The translations under genes were made by a program, and so were the position numbers. The notes below the pieces were generated by a model. It was not told the origin of the DNA and made no database searches. It saw only the letters and a program-made list of their open reading frames with translations. 54,897 nucleotides of DNA from Halorussus litoreus (GTDB taxonomy: Archaea > Halobacteriota > Halobacteria > Halobacteriales > Haladaptataceae), in NCBI RefSeq assembly GCF_003382685.1, contig NZ_QLVG01000048.1:1-54897 (forward strand). The letters are read 5' to 3'. Positions within the stretch are counted from its first letter, which is position 1; each line of letters begins with the position of its first letter. Positions 16,962-24,849 of the stretch are shown in pieces.

Positions 16962-17518
16962 TCGTCGTCCGCCTCCCCGGAACCGGGATGGTCGCTCGCG
17001 TCCGTCGTCGCACCGTCCTCCAGCCGGTCGGCCGCGCGATTCACCGCGTCGTAGATGTTCTGATAGCCGGTGCATCGACAGACGTTGTCCGCGAGGCCGG
17101 CCTCGATGTCGTCGCGGTCGGGGTCGGGGTTGTCGTCCAGCAGTTCCTTGGTCGCCATCACGAACCCGCTGGTGCAGAAGCCACACTGGAGCGCGTGCTC
17201 CTCGTGGAACGACTCCTGAATCGGGTGGAGCGCGCCGTCGTCGGCCAGCCCCTCGACGGTCTCGATTTCGGCACCGTCGACCTGCACCGCGTAGGTCAGG
17301 CAGGACTTGACGGCTCGGCCGTCGAGCAGGACGGTACAGGCCCCGCAGACCCCGTGCTCGCAGCCGACCCGGACGCCTCGAAGCCCCTGCCGGTCCCGCA
17401 GGAAGTCCGAGAGCTTGTGCCGGGGTTCGACCTCGGCGGCGACCGACTCGCCGTTTATCGTCAGCGAGATCTCCTCGGTGGGGTACTCGACGGGGGCATG
17501 GGTGTCGTCCGCACTCAT
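16958..17518 (-). CDS. 2Fe-2S subunit of a xanthine dehydrogenase-family hydroxylase
   Basis: A 186-residue electron-transfer subunit with both expected clusters. The plant-ferredoxin-type site is Cys53, Cys58, Cys61 and Cys73. The second, alpha-helical site is Cys112, Cys115, Cys147 and Cys149 (CGFC...CRC). It relays electrons from the molybdenum centre of the large subunit. An in-frame ATG at 17533 would add five residues. The ATG at 17518 is preferred because the TATA element lies about 30 bases upstream of it, giving a leaderless transcript. The C-terminal tail (about 165-186) is acidic and low-complexity. Confidence 0.92.
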   Translation of the reverse strand: MSADDTHAPVEYPTEEISLTINGESVAAEVEPRHKLSDFLRDRQGLRGVRVGCEHGVCGACTVLLDGRAVKSCLTYAVQVDGAEIETVEGLADDGALHPIQESFHEEHALQCGFCTSGFVMATKELLDDNPDPDRDDIEAGLADNVCRCTGYQNIYDAVNRAADRLEDGATTDASDHPGSGEADDE

Positions 17519-17546
17519 GGTAGATGATGACATATATCTGGAGGGC

Positions 17547-17554
17547 GGATAAAC
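17547..17554 (-). promoter_or_regulatory. TATA element of the molybdenum hydroxylase operon
   Basis: On the minus strand GTTTATCC lies about 30 bases upstream of the ATG at 17518. This is the spacing of a haloarchaeal leaderless promoter, and it supports the shorter start for the 2Fe-2S subunit. Confidence 0.5.
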
Positions 17555-17663
17555 GTTGTCCCGATACGATGGGTCACTGTCGGCTATCGCGGGGGTTTCG
17601 GGCGTTGAGTTGGTGTTTCTGATGGTGTTTTCACCTGTGGCGTGCGCTGGCTTTCCTTTCCCT

Positions 17664-17967
17664 CCCGGCGCGTGCTGGCGTCTGCGCGAGCGAATGCGAG
17701 CGCAGGCTCGGCGGTGCTTCGCTCTACCGGTGCCGAGCAGTCACGCCGAGGCGCAAGCAGTAGCTAGCTCCGACCCAGCATTCAATCAGAGAATCACGAA
17801 GCTAGCTACTGCCGAGGCACGTGAGTCGCCGCAGCCTCACACCGCCCCAGCCTCCGCGTTCGCTCCCGTCGGTCGCTCACTCGTCCACCGGAGGACGAAC
17901 TGCGTCCGCCGAGCCTTGCCTCGCTTCGCTCGGCAAGACCTCGCGCGCGTTGCTCGTGCGCGACGAC
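17664..17967. repeat. family A repeat, facing inverted pair
   Basis: The left arm (17664-17769) runs forward from CCCGGCGCGTGCTGG to GCAGTAGCTAGCT. The right arm (17800-17967) runs in reverse from AGCTAGCTACTGC to GTTGCTCGTGCGCG. The arms face each other across a 30-base A-rich spacer, forming a large interrupted palindrome. Small hairpins are embedded (GCGAGCGAATGCGAGCGC, CTTGCCTCGCTTCGCTCGGCAAG). It fills the spacer between the divergent hydroxylase operon and the nucleotidyltransferase gene. Confidence 0.75.
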
Positions 17968-18049
17968 ACAAGAAAGATGAGGAACGTGAGAATAGCGAAA
18001 CCCTAGACGAGGATTTTAGCCGTCCACCCACCAATATCCGAGGAGAGCG

Positions 18050-18646
18050 ATGACACTGGGCGTTCTGCTCGCGGCCGGAACCGGGTCGCGGTTCGCGGAG
18101 TCCGGCGCGGACAACAAACTCCTCGCGGAAATCGACGGCGACCCGCTCGTCACACACGCGGCCCGAACCCTCACTGAGTCCAGCCTCGATAGGAGTATCG
18201 CAGTCGTAGGCCACGACCGCGAGCGCGTCGCGGACGCCCTGCCGCCTGAAATCGAGGCCGTCGCCAACCCCGACTACGAGGCGGGACAGAGCACCTCGGT
18301 TCGCAGAGGGGTCGAAATTGCCCGGGAAAAAGGGGCCGACTCGGTCCTGTTCGCGCTCGGGGACATGCCCCGCGTCGCGGTCGAGACGGTCGACGCGGTC
18401 GTTCGGGAGTACCGAGCGGTCGAAAACGCTGACATCGTCGCGCCGCGCTACGAGGGCCAGCGCGGGAACCCCGTGCTGTTCGACGGGCGGTACTTCGGCG
18501 CGCTCGCGGACGTGACGGGCGACCGCGGCGGTCGGAACCTCCTCGAATCCGAACCGGTGGCGTGGGTCGAGGTCGACGACCCTGGCATCCACCGAGACGT
18601 GGACACCGCGGCGGATCTGCGGAACCTCCAGGGCCTGCGCGAGTAA
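18050..18646 (+). CDS. MobA-like nucleotidyltransferase (molybdenum cofactor cytidylyl/guanylyltransferase type)
   Basis: A 198-residue NTP transferase fold protein: 'GVLLAAGTGSRF' with the nucleotide-binding loop, Lys in 'DNKLLAEIDGDPLV', the metal-binding Asp in 'ALGDMPRV', and 'APRYEGQRGNPVLFD' typical of MocA/MobA-like enzymes. It probably attaches CMP or GMP to molybdopterin for the neighbouring hydroxylase. The genes are divergent from the hydroxylase operon and convergent with xdhC, so the three transcription units form a functional neighbourhood rather than one operon. Confidence 0.88.
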   Translation: MTLGVLLAAGTGSRFAESGADNKLLAEIDGDPLVTHAARTLTESSLDRSIAVVGHDRERVADALPPEIEAVANPDYEAGQSTSVRRGVEIAREKGADSVLFALGDMPRVAVETVDAVVREYRAVENADIVAPRYEGQRGNPVLFDGRYFGALADVTGDRGGRNLLESEPVAWVEVDDPGIHRDVDTAADLRNLQGLRE

Positions 18647-18670
18647 CGAGTTCCCAAGAGATCCGCTTCG

Positions 18671-19873
18671 TCAGGACGAGTCGGGGTCGAGGTCCGGTCG
18701 GGGATGAATCGGCCCTTCGGCGGTTGCGAGCCGACCACCGTCCCGGCCGTTGGCGACCGCCAGCACCTCGCCCACGACCGAGAGCGCGATTTGGGCCGGC
18801 TCGCCGCCGCCGAGGTCGAGGCCTACCGGCGTCGAGATACGCTCGCGATCGGCGTCAGACAGCTGGGTGCCCGCCGCAGCGAACTCCTCGCGCATCTCCT
18901 CGAAGCGCTTGCGCGGTCCCATCAGGCCGATATACGGCGCCTCGGTGTCCAGCAGCGCGTCGAGCGCGAGTCGGTCGTCCACGAAGTTGTGCGACATCAC
19001 CACGGCGTAGGTTTCGGCCGGGCGCGAGATGGCCTCGGCAACGTCCGGCGGTCGCGTGGCGAGGATCTGGTGGGCCGCGGGGAACTGCTCGGCGTCGGCG
19101 CGCGCACCGCGGCCGGTCGCCACCGTGACCCGGAATCCGGCGTCGCGGGCGAGGCGCGTGACGGGGCGCACGTCCGGGCTGTGGCCGAAGACGAGCAGTT
19201 CCGGTACTGGTTCGAGGCCGTCGACGAACAGCTCCGCAGTCCCGCGGTCGGTCTCGACCGCGAGGGTGTCCGAGCGCCCGGTCTCGGCGAACTGGCGAGC
19301 CTCGTCCCGGACCGCGTCGAGTACATCGTCCGGAATCGCCGGTCTGGCCTCGGCCGCGTCGACGCCGCCCGACTCGTCCACCAGCGCTCGTGCGCCGACC
19401 GGCGCTTCGGGGCGGTCGCTGTCTGGATTGTCGGCGTCAGGGGAGTCGCCGTGGCCGACCACCGTCAGCAGGGCCACGCGCTCGCCGTCGGCCACGCGGT
19501 CCAGCGCTGGCCGGAAGCTCGCGTCGGCGGGCTCGACCAGCACGTCGATGACGCCGTTGCAACCGAGCCCGAACCCCCACGTGTCGTCCTCGCCGGTCAG
19601 GTCGAACGTCTCGCGCAGCGGGCCGGATTCGAGGGCCTGCTTGGCGAGGTCGGCGACCGGGCCTTCGAGACAGCCGGCGGTGATGCCCCCGACTCCCTCG
19701 CCGCCGGTATCTCCTGCGAGCACCCGCTTCGCGCCTGGGCGGCGGTAGGCCGACCCCTCGACGGCCGAGACGGTGGCGACCGCCGCCCGGGAGTCGGCCT
19801 CGACGGCTTCGCGAAGCGCCTCGCGGACCGCCAGCGTGCTCGCGCTCCACGAATCACCCGTCGCGTCGTCCAT
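18671..19873 (-). CDS. XdhC/CoxF-family molybdenum hydroxylase maturation factor
   Basis: A 400-residue XdhC family protein, which protects and inserts the sulfurated molybdenum cofactor into hydroxylases. The N-terminal XdhC_CoxI domain has 'AVATVSAVEGSAYRRPGAK' and the 'GLGCNGVIDVLVEP' signature (about 110-125). The C-terminal Rossmann domain has 'LLVFGHSPDVRPVTRLARDAGF' and ends with 'ISTPVGLDLGGGEPAQIALSVVGEVLA'. The ATG at 19873 is preferred to an in-frame TTG five codons upstream. Its proximity to the hydroxylase subunits and MobA-like enzyme supports the role. Confidence 0.9.
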   Translation of the reverse strand: MDDATGDSWSASTLAVREALREAVEADSRAAVATVSAVEGSAYRRPGAKRVLAGDTGGEGVGGITAGCLEGPVADLAKQALESGPLRETFDLTGEDDTWGFGLGCNGVIDVLVEPADASFRPALDRVADGERVALLTVVGHGDSPDADNPDSDRPEAPVGARALVDESGGVDAAEARPAIPDDVLDAVRDEARQFAETGRSDTLAVETDRGTAELFVDGLEPVPELLVFGHSPDVRPVTRLARDAGFRVTVATGRGARADAEQFPAAHQILATRPPDVAEAISRPAETYAVVMSHNFVDDRLALDALLDTEAPYIGLMGPRKRFEEMREEFAAAGTQLSDADRERISTPVGLDLGGGEPAQIALSVVGEVLAVANGRDGGRLATAEGPIHPRPDLDPDSS

Positions 19874-19980
19874 GACCTGTGGTAGCAAATCCGAGCATTT
19901 AGGTGTTGGTGTGAACGTGTAGGGTCGCTCGGGGGTGAGTTGGGTTTCTGTGACTGGTGGATTCGAGATGGTCGCGCCGA

Positions 19981-20338
19981 ACCGCGCGGGGTCTGCGCGA
20001 GTGAACCGAGCGCAGGCTCGTCGGAGCTTACTCGGACGGTGGGCGAGGACCGCAGGCCACAGACCGAGGACCGCAGGAGGCTGGGGGTCCGAGGCCCGCG
20101 GTCGCGGTGCGGTTTCGGTGCTGTGTGGTCACGGTTGCGGTGCTGTGCGGTCACGGTTGCGGTGCGGTTGCGGTCTCGGTGTTTCCGAGGCTCAAGTAGA
20201 AGGTAGCTTCTTCGTCCGTCCTCCGTCCGTTTCGTTCAGCGAAGCTAGCTACTGTCGACACACATGAGTCGCCACACCCGCCCTCTCCAGACTCCGCGCT
20301 CACTCGCTACGCTCGTTCATTGGTTGCGCGCGCCGGGT
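19981..20338. repeat. family A repeat, facing inverted pair
   Basis: The left arm (19981-20209) contains GTCTGCGCGAGTGAACCGAGCGCAGGC-type hairpins, the CGCAGGAGGCTGGGGG module, and several direct copies of GGTCACGGTTGCGGTGC, ending in a degenerate CAAGTAGAAGGTAGCTT. The right arm (20243-20338) starts AGCTAGCTACTG and ends GGTTGCGCGCGCCGGG. The spacer is 33 bases. It lies in the 576-base gap between xdhC and the arylsulfotransferase-like gene. The rest of that gap is purine-rich and without a recognisable gene. Confidence 0.72.
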
Positions 20339-20449
20339 TTGTACCAGTTGTCGAGAAGAACGACCGTATATGACGAGAGAGACGACCCGAGCACCGATAA
20401 CGAGAGGGACGAGAAGAAAGAGAGAGCGGCGCGAACGATCGAGAGCGAT

Positions 20450-21904
20450 TCAGGCGAGTCGGCTCTTGACGCCGCCAGCGATGCGCTGCCGGTTGTACAC
20501 CACTTCCGAGAGCAGCCAGCCGAGCAGCACGATGGCGGCCAGCACGGCTCCCACGAAGTCCCACGGGCCCATCCAGACCGGGCGGACCCACGGTGCGATC
20601 TTCGACCAGCGGTTGGCGAACCAGTCGACCTGCTGGGTGACCGGCGTGCCCGCGAACGCCCCGCTCAGCCACTGCGAGAAGGTGAGCCGGTCGCCGGTGC
20701 CGGGGATCAGCCCCGCGCTCCCGGAGATGCTGTACTCGCCCTCGGCGTTCTGGTCGGCGATGGTCGGGCCGCTGGACTCCTCGTCGAGCTGCATCCGTGT
20801 CGAATCGTACGGGGCCCACGGCGCGTAGAACTCCCAGACGATCTCGCCCTCGGGCGTGACTTCCAGCACGCGCTGGTTGTTCGAGTCGGTGATCAGCGTG
20901 TTGCCGTTCGGCAGGCGGTCGGCGTCGCGCGGCCAGTTGAAGTCCTGGCTGCCGCCGAGCTCCCACGTCTGCTTCCACTCGCCGTCGCGCTTGGCGTACT
21001 CGACGATGCGGTCGTTCTCGCTGTCGGCGACGGTGATAGTGGGCGTCCCGTTCTCGCTCAGGTGGAAGTCGGGGTTGTGTTGCTCGTGCATCACGTCGTA
21101 GTTGTTGTCGCTCCCGAGCTGCATGTCGACATTCTTCGTCGAGCGGTTGATGACCAGCACCTGGTCCATGTTCCGCGGCGAGATGAGATACTGACCGTCG
21201 GCGATCTTGTCCACGTCGTTGACGTGGGTCCAGTCGTTGCTCGGCGGCTCGGCCGCGTAGTCGCCGCCCATGTCCTCGGTCCAGTTCGTGTTGTCCTCGA
21301 ACTGCCACTCCCAGGTGATTTCGTCGGCTTCGCGGTCGTAGATGAAGATGCGGTCCTCGTTCTCCTCGCTGGTCGTGTTGTAGTTGCGCATGTTGGCGAC
21401 CAGGATCTCGGATTCGTTGTTGATGAGGTCCGCGTCGTGGGTGTCGTGGACACCCTCGAAGCGCTGCTTCCAGACGATCTCGTCGGTCTCGGGGTTGTAC
21501 TCGTAGACGGTGCTGGCCCCGTTGGCGGTCCCGCTGACGAACACGTTCCCGTTGTCCAGCGAGTCCACGTCGTAGAACCACGTCACGTCGAGGTCGGCTC
21601 CCTCGTGGACCCACTCGACGTCACCGCGGGGGCCGACGCCGACGATCCGGGCGGGCTTCTTCCCGTTGGCTTGCCCGGCGAACTTGAACCCCTGTATCGA
21701 GATGACGGTCGTCCCGTTCGCTGGGTCCTCGATGGTTCCCTTCTGGAGGTCGGTGTTCGAGGGTTCGTAGGTCAGCGCGGAGACCGCCGAGGGCGCGAGC
21801 AGCGAGAGGATGACCAACAGTACGACGCCGCGGACCAGCCACGGCCGCGACAGGTGCGGCTTCCAGTCGTTCGGCATACACCCCGATACACCTACCCGCG
21901 ACAT
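20450..21904 (-). CDS. arylsulfotransferase (ASST)-like membrane-anchored beta-propeller protein
   Basis: A 484-residue protein with an N-terminal transmembrane segment (about residues 20-46, 'RGVVLLVILSLLAPSAVSAL'), an extracellular region with propeller repeats ('VEWVHEGADLDVTWFYDVDSLDNGNVFVSG', 'RDADRLPNGNTLITDSNNQRVLEVTPEGEIVWEFY') and a C-terminal membrane helix (about 445-470). The His-containing 'MHEQHNPDF' and the overall layout match ASST-like family members. Whether it has sulfotransferase activity cannot be told, and it could be a structural or PQQ-like propeller protein. Stand-alone. Confidence 0.82.
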   Translation of the reverse strand: MSRVGVSGCMPNDWKPHLSRPWLVRGVVLLVILSLLAPSAVSALTYEPSNTDLQKGTIEDPANGTTVISIQGFKFAGQANGKKPARIVGVGPRGDVEWVHEGADLDVTWFYDVDSLDNGNVFVSGTANGASTVYEYNPETDEIVWKQRFEGVHDTHDADLINNESEILVANMRNYNTTSEENEDRIFIYDREADEITWEWQFEDNTNWTEDMGGDYAAEPPSNDWTHVNDVDKIADGQYLISPRNMDQVLVINRSTKNVDMQLGSDNNYDVMHEQHNPDFHLSENGTPTITVADSENDRIVEYAKRDGEWKQTWELGGSQDFNWPRDADRLPNGNTLITDSNNQRVLEVTPEGEIVWEFYAPWAPYDSTRMQLDEESSGPTIADQNAEGEYSISGSAGLIPGTGDRLTFSQWLSGAFAGTPVTQQVDWFANRWSKIAPWVRPVWMGPWDFVGAVLAAIVLLGWLLSEVVYNRQRIAGGVKSRLA

Positions 21905-22022
21905 ATGGGTTTTGTCCTCTTTCCCCGGGAGGGCGGTGGTAATCTGTCGCTAACCGTGACCGGACTGGGAAACTTCTGGTGGACCGGAGCTTTCCGTTGA
22001 TCGAGAGGAGGTTCTTATGAAC

Positions 22023-22062
22023 CGAGTACGTCCGAGTATGTGCGAGTATGTCCGAGTATGTG
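22023..22062. repeat. 10-bp tandem repeat, four copies
   Basis: Four head-to-tail copies of CGAGTATGTS (the first reads CGAGTACGTC). Units one and three end in C, while two and four end in G. The period equals about one helical turn. The array lies about 120 bases upstream of the ASST-like gene start and about 290 bases before the TFB promoter, in the divergent spacer. Confidence 0.8.
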
Positions 22063-22340
22063 CGATTTTCGTGCGCTCGCGCGAACAACTTTTACGAGTC
22101 GTTCGCGCAGGTGTCCGAGGAGGAGGCAGCGTCGTATCTCGACGGCTGAAGTGATGGGAACGTTCCGCCGCAGGGAGAGTATTGCTCGAATCGGACACAA
22201 CAACTTCCGAATCAGACAGTTCGTCGAATTGCCGGTAATCGGTGCCACGGTGGTTCTGGACGGCCTGAAATGCCACTACGAGGCCGCGCAAGAACCGGCC
22301 GAACCTGCCGCGTCCGAGTGTGAAGTACCCACACGACAGC

Positions 22341-22356
22341 GAAAGGTTTAAATACA
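22341..22356 (+). promoter_or_regulatory. BRE/TATA promoter of the tfb gene
   Basis: GAAAGG (BRE-like, purine-rich) is followed directly by TTTAAATA at 22347-22354, one of the clearest archaeal core promoters in the window. Initiation about 25 bases downstream would give a leader of about 70 nt before the ATG at 22450, unusual in an otherwise mostly leaderless genome. The leader is pyrimidine-rich near CTTCTTCAGGTTTTCTCCACC. Confidence 0.75.
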
Positions 22357-22449
22357 TATCGGCCTTACTGTTGGTTAGGAAGTGAGGCTTCCGGAGCTTC
22401 TTCAGGTTTTCTCCACCTCCCGGGAGTACCTCTCAGCCCACCATCAACC

Positions 22450-23496
22450 ATGACGAGTACACGCATCCGAAGCTACGACGCGGAGAACGGGGTAACTGAA
22501 CGCACTGACGAGACCGACCGGACCGACGAGAGCCAGCGAACCGCCGACGAGCGGACGGCCGACGAGACGGTCGGGGAAGACGAGCAGGTCGGCGAGGACC
22601 AGCAGGTCTGCCCCGAGTGTGGCGGCGACCTCGCAACCCACGACAACGAGACCGTCTGTGCCGACTGCGGCCTCGTCGTCGAGGAGGACAACGTCGACCG
22701 CGGGCCGGAGTGGCGCGCGTTCGACTCGAAGGAGAAGGACGAGAAGAGCCGGGTCGGTGCCCCGACCACGAAGATGATGCACGACAAGGGGTTGTCGACC
22801 AACATCGGCTGGCAGAACAAGGACGCGTACGGCAACTCGCTCGGCAGCAAGCAGCGCCAGAAGATGCAGCGCCTGCGCAAGTGGAACGAGCGGTTCCGCA
22901 CGCGCGACTCGAAAGAGCGCAACCTCAAGCAGGCGCTCGGCGAGATCGACCGCATGGGGAGCGCGCTCGGCCTCCCAGAGGAGGTACGCGAGACCGCGTC
23001 GGTCATCTACCGGCGCGCGCTCGACGAGGACCTCCTGCCCGGCCGCTCCATCGAGGGCGTCGCGACCGCCGCGGTGTACGCCGCGGCCCGACAGACCGGA
23101 ACGCCCCGCTCCATCGACGAGGTGGCGAACGTGAGCCGGATCGACGAGATGGAGTTCAAGCGGACGTACCGCTACATCGTCCGCGAGCTCAGCCTCGAAA
23201 TCCAGCCCGCCGACCCCGAGCAGTACGTCGCCCGGTTCGCCAGCGAACTCGGCATCTCGGACGAGTCGGAGCGCCGCGCTCGCGAACTGCTCCGCAACGC
23301 CAAGCGCAAGGGCCTCCACAGCGGGAAGTCGCCCGTGGGCCTCGCGGCCGCCGCGGTGTACGCCGGCCCGCTCCTGACCAACGAGAAGGTGACGCAGGCC
23401 GAGGTCAGCGAGGTCGCGCAGGTGAGCGAAGTCACCATCCGGAACCGGTACCACGAACTGCTCGAAGCCAGCGAGAGCGGCGTCGTCCCGGCCTAA
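22450..23496 (+). CDS. tfb: transcription initiation factor IIB (TFB)
   Basis: A 348-residue archaeal TFB that bridges TBP and RNA polymerase at promoters. An acidic N-terminal extension (residues 15-50, Thr/Asp/Glu-rich) precedes the zinc ribbon with Cys54, Cys57, Cys70 and Cys73, the B-finger/reader ('GPEWRAFDSKEKDEKSRVGAPTT', in two adjoining parts) and two cyclin repeats (about 145-235 and 240-335). Haloarchaea typically encode several TFB paralogues, and this is a full-length, canonical one. A strong TATA promoter lies 100 bases upstream. Transcribed alone, divergent from the ASST-like gene. Confidence 0.96.
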   Translation: MTSTRIRSYDAENGVTERTDETDRTDESQRTADERTADETVGEDEQVGEDQQVCPECGGDLATHDNETVCADCGLVVEEDNVDRGPEWRAFDSKEKDEKSRVGAPTTKMMHDKGLSTNIGWQNKDAYGNSLGSKQRQKMQRLRKWNERFRTRDSKERNLKQALGEIDRMGSALGLPEEVRETASVIYRRALDEDLLPGRSIEGVATAAVYAAARQTGTPRSIDEVANVSRIDEMEFKRTYRYIVRELSLEIQPADPEQYVARFASELGISDESERRARELLRNAKRKGLHSGKSPVGLAAAAVYAGPLLTNEKVTQAEVSEVAQVSEVTIRNRYHELLEASESGVVPA

Positions 23497-23628
23497 ACGC
23501 TGATTTTTGAGGGTGTTCTGGGCGAATCGCCCAAGGAGCGGACCGGTTGGTCGTTCGAATTGTCGGCACCCGATTACACTCGTGAGAGCCGTTCGATAGT
23601 CGAACTGCCGTGCGATGCAAGCACGTAA

Positions 23629-23638
23629 TTTTTATTAG
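23629..23638 (+). promoter_or_regulatory. TATA element of a truncated gene
   Basis: TTTTTATTAG is centred 26 bases upstream of the ATG at 23659, ideal for a leaderless haloarchaeal transcript. The downstream reading frame ends after 14 codons. Confidence 0.55.
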
Positions 23639-23658
23639 AGGCTTGTCTCGACACGAGT

Positions 23659-23703
23659 ATGACTACTCCCTCGTCGTTAGTCGACGTGCTGCGTCGTCTG
23701 TGA
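23659..23703 (+). pseudogene. 14-codon remnant of a gene truncated at a repeat
   Basis: The frame MTTPSSLVDVLRRL ends at TGA where family A-like repeat sequence begins. The opening resembles N-termini of haloarchaeal membrane proteins that continue 'LVDVLRRPEYTGENRC...', from memory of the family; this needs a database search. With an intact promoter and start codon but no body, the simplest reading is a gene whose remainder was lost with repeat insertion or deletion. Confidence 0.45.
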
Positions 23704-23818
23704 ACTGCGTTCGCAGCGCAGCGAGAGCCTGCGGCGTCTCGCAAGCCTCGCCCTCCGCTACGCTCCGGGCGGCGCTACTCGTCTCTCTCGCCTGTTACTC
23801 GCGCGCGCTGGGTAGTTA
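23681..23818 (-). repeat. family A repeat, partial reverse copy
   Basis: Carries CTCGCCCTCCG, GCTCCGGGCGGCG, CTACTCGTCTCTCTCG and a GCGCGCGCTGGG end. The order and orientation match the right arm of the inverted pair at 53.4 kb (CTCGCCCTCCG, TACTCGTCCCTCGCGCGC and GCGCGCGCCGGG). The AGCTAGCT end is absent. It sits between the convergent tfb and uspA genes. Confidence 0.6.
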
Positions 23819-23863
23819 TAATAAATACGTGTGACCGGGCCAACTACTACGAGTCGCGTCCAC

Positions 23864-24304
23864 TCACTCCTCGACTTCTTCCTCGCTCGCCCGAACCGTC
23901 AGCACCGGCGCGTCCGAGAGTCTGACCACCTTCTCGGCCACGCTGCCGAGCACGTAGCGCTGGAGGCCGGTCCGGCCGTGGGTGCCCATCACAACGAGGT
24001 CCACGTCGTGGTCGTCGACGTAGTCCAGAATCGTCCGGTGGGGAAGCCCCCGGATCACGTCGCTTCGCGCTTCGACGCCCACGTCCGCGGCGCGCTCGGC
24101 GAGGTCGCCGGTGAGTTCCTCGCCGCGCTCCCGGAGCTCTTCGACCACCGTCACTGGACGGAACTCGCCGGCGTCCCCGGACACGTCGATGACGTGGAGC
24201 AGATGTAGTTGCGCGTCGTACGTGTCCGCGAGGTCGAGCGCCTGCTCGAACGCGCGGTCGGCTCCGCGGCTACCGTCGGACGGGACGAGGATGTTCTCGT
24301 ACAT
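23864..24304 (-). CDS. universal stress protein (UspA)
   Basis: A 146-residue single-domain UspA. It opens 'MYENILVPSDGSRGADRAFE', and has 'VDLVVMGTHGRTGLQRYVLG' followed by 'SVAEKVVRLSDAPVLTV'. The ATP-binding GxxGx9GS-type motif (here GTHGRTGLQRYVLGS, about 113-127) is intact, so it should bind ATP. The ATG at 24304 matches the family N-terminus, and the extension upstream to 24670 is antisense to the DUF2267 gene. Divergent from the DUF2267 gene with only 99 bases between, suggesting shared control. Confidence 0.93.
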   Translation of the reverse strand: MYENILVPSDGSRGADRAFEQALDLADTYDAQLHLLHVIDVSGDAGEFRPVTVVEELRERGEELTGDLAERAADVGVEARSDVIRGLPHRTILDYVDDHDVDLVVMGTHGRTGLQRYVLGSVAEKVVRLSDAPVLTVRASEEEVEE

Positions 24305-24403
24305 ACGTCCACCGTCGGAGTCCAGCGTAGAAAGTGCTTGGATAATTCCCGCGGTCTGGAACCCGCCGTCAGCTCTTTCTCGGGGAGCGTGGTACCGCCG
24401 GGC

Positions 24404-24799
24404 ATGAAGTACGACGACTTCATGGGACAGGTCCAGAATCGCCTCGAACTGCCGGACACCGGCCGGGCCGTCCGGGCGACTCGGGCCGTCCTCCAGACGC
24501 TCGGCGAGCGCGTCCAGAAAGGCGAGGCCACGGACCTCGCCGGCCCGCTCCCGATGGAGGTCGACTACTACCTCACGTCGGCCGACCACGGCGAGCGGTT
24601 CGACTACGACGAGTTCCTCTCGCGCGTGGCCGACCGCGCCAGCGTGGACGAGTCCGACGCTAACTACCACGCGCAGGTCGTGATGGGGTTGGTCAGCGAA
24701 CTCGTCTCCCGAGCCGCGGTCGAGGAGATCCGGGCCCAGCTCCCCGAGGACTTCGAACCGCTGTTCGGACTGATCGACGCCGAGGAAGTCGAGGAGTAG
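24404..24799 (+). CDS. DUF2267 domain protein
   Basis: A 131-residue, mostly helical acidic protein of the DUF2267 family ('DDFMGQVQNRLELPDTGRAVRATRAVLQTLGERV', in two adjoining parts, then 'EATDLAGPLPMEVDYYL'). Two related halves contain the repeated pattern of a short helix, 'xFxxVxxR', and a loop. Molecular role unknown. The ATG at 24404 opens the conserved MKYDDF start. Divergent from uspA, which is consistent with a stress-related role, but that is inference only. Confidence 0.88.
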   Translation: MKYDDFMGQVQNRLELPDTGRAVRATRAVLQTLGERVQKGEATDLAGPLPMEVDYYLTSADHGERFDYDEFLSRVADRASVDESDANYHAQVVMGLVSELVSRAAVEEIRAQLPEDFEPLFGLIDAEEVEE

Positions 24800-24849
24800 G
24801 GAGTAGAGTGTAGGGGATGGAAAAGTCGTACGCCAGCAGGGGTGCGCGT

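Noticed and set aside
14538-17054. 838-codon plus-strand open frame opposite the molybdenum hydroxylase subunits
   Set aside because: It is the antisense shadow of two well-supported genes with intact cofactor motifs. GC-rich DNA produces long open antisense frames, and the translated product shows no domain.
22023-22062. Possible CRISPR-type array from short tandem repeats
   Set aside because: Units are 10 bases with no spacers. No cas genes are in the window. The 15-bp and 17-bp tandem repeats likewise lack spacers.
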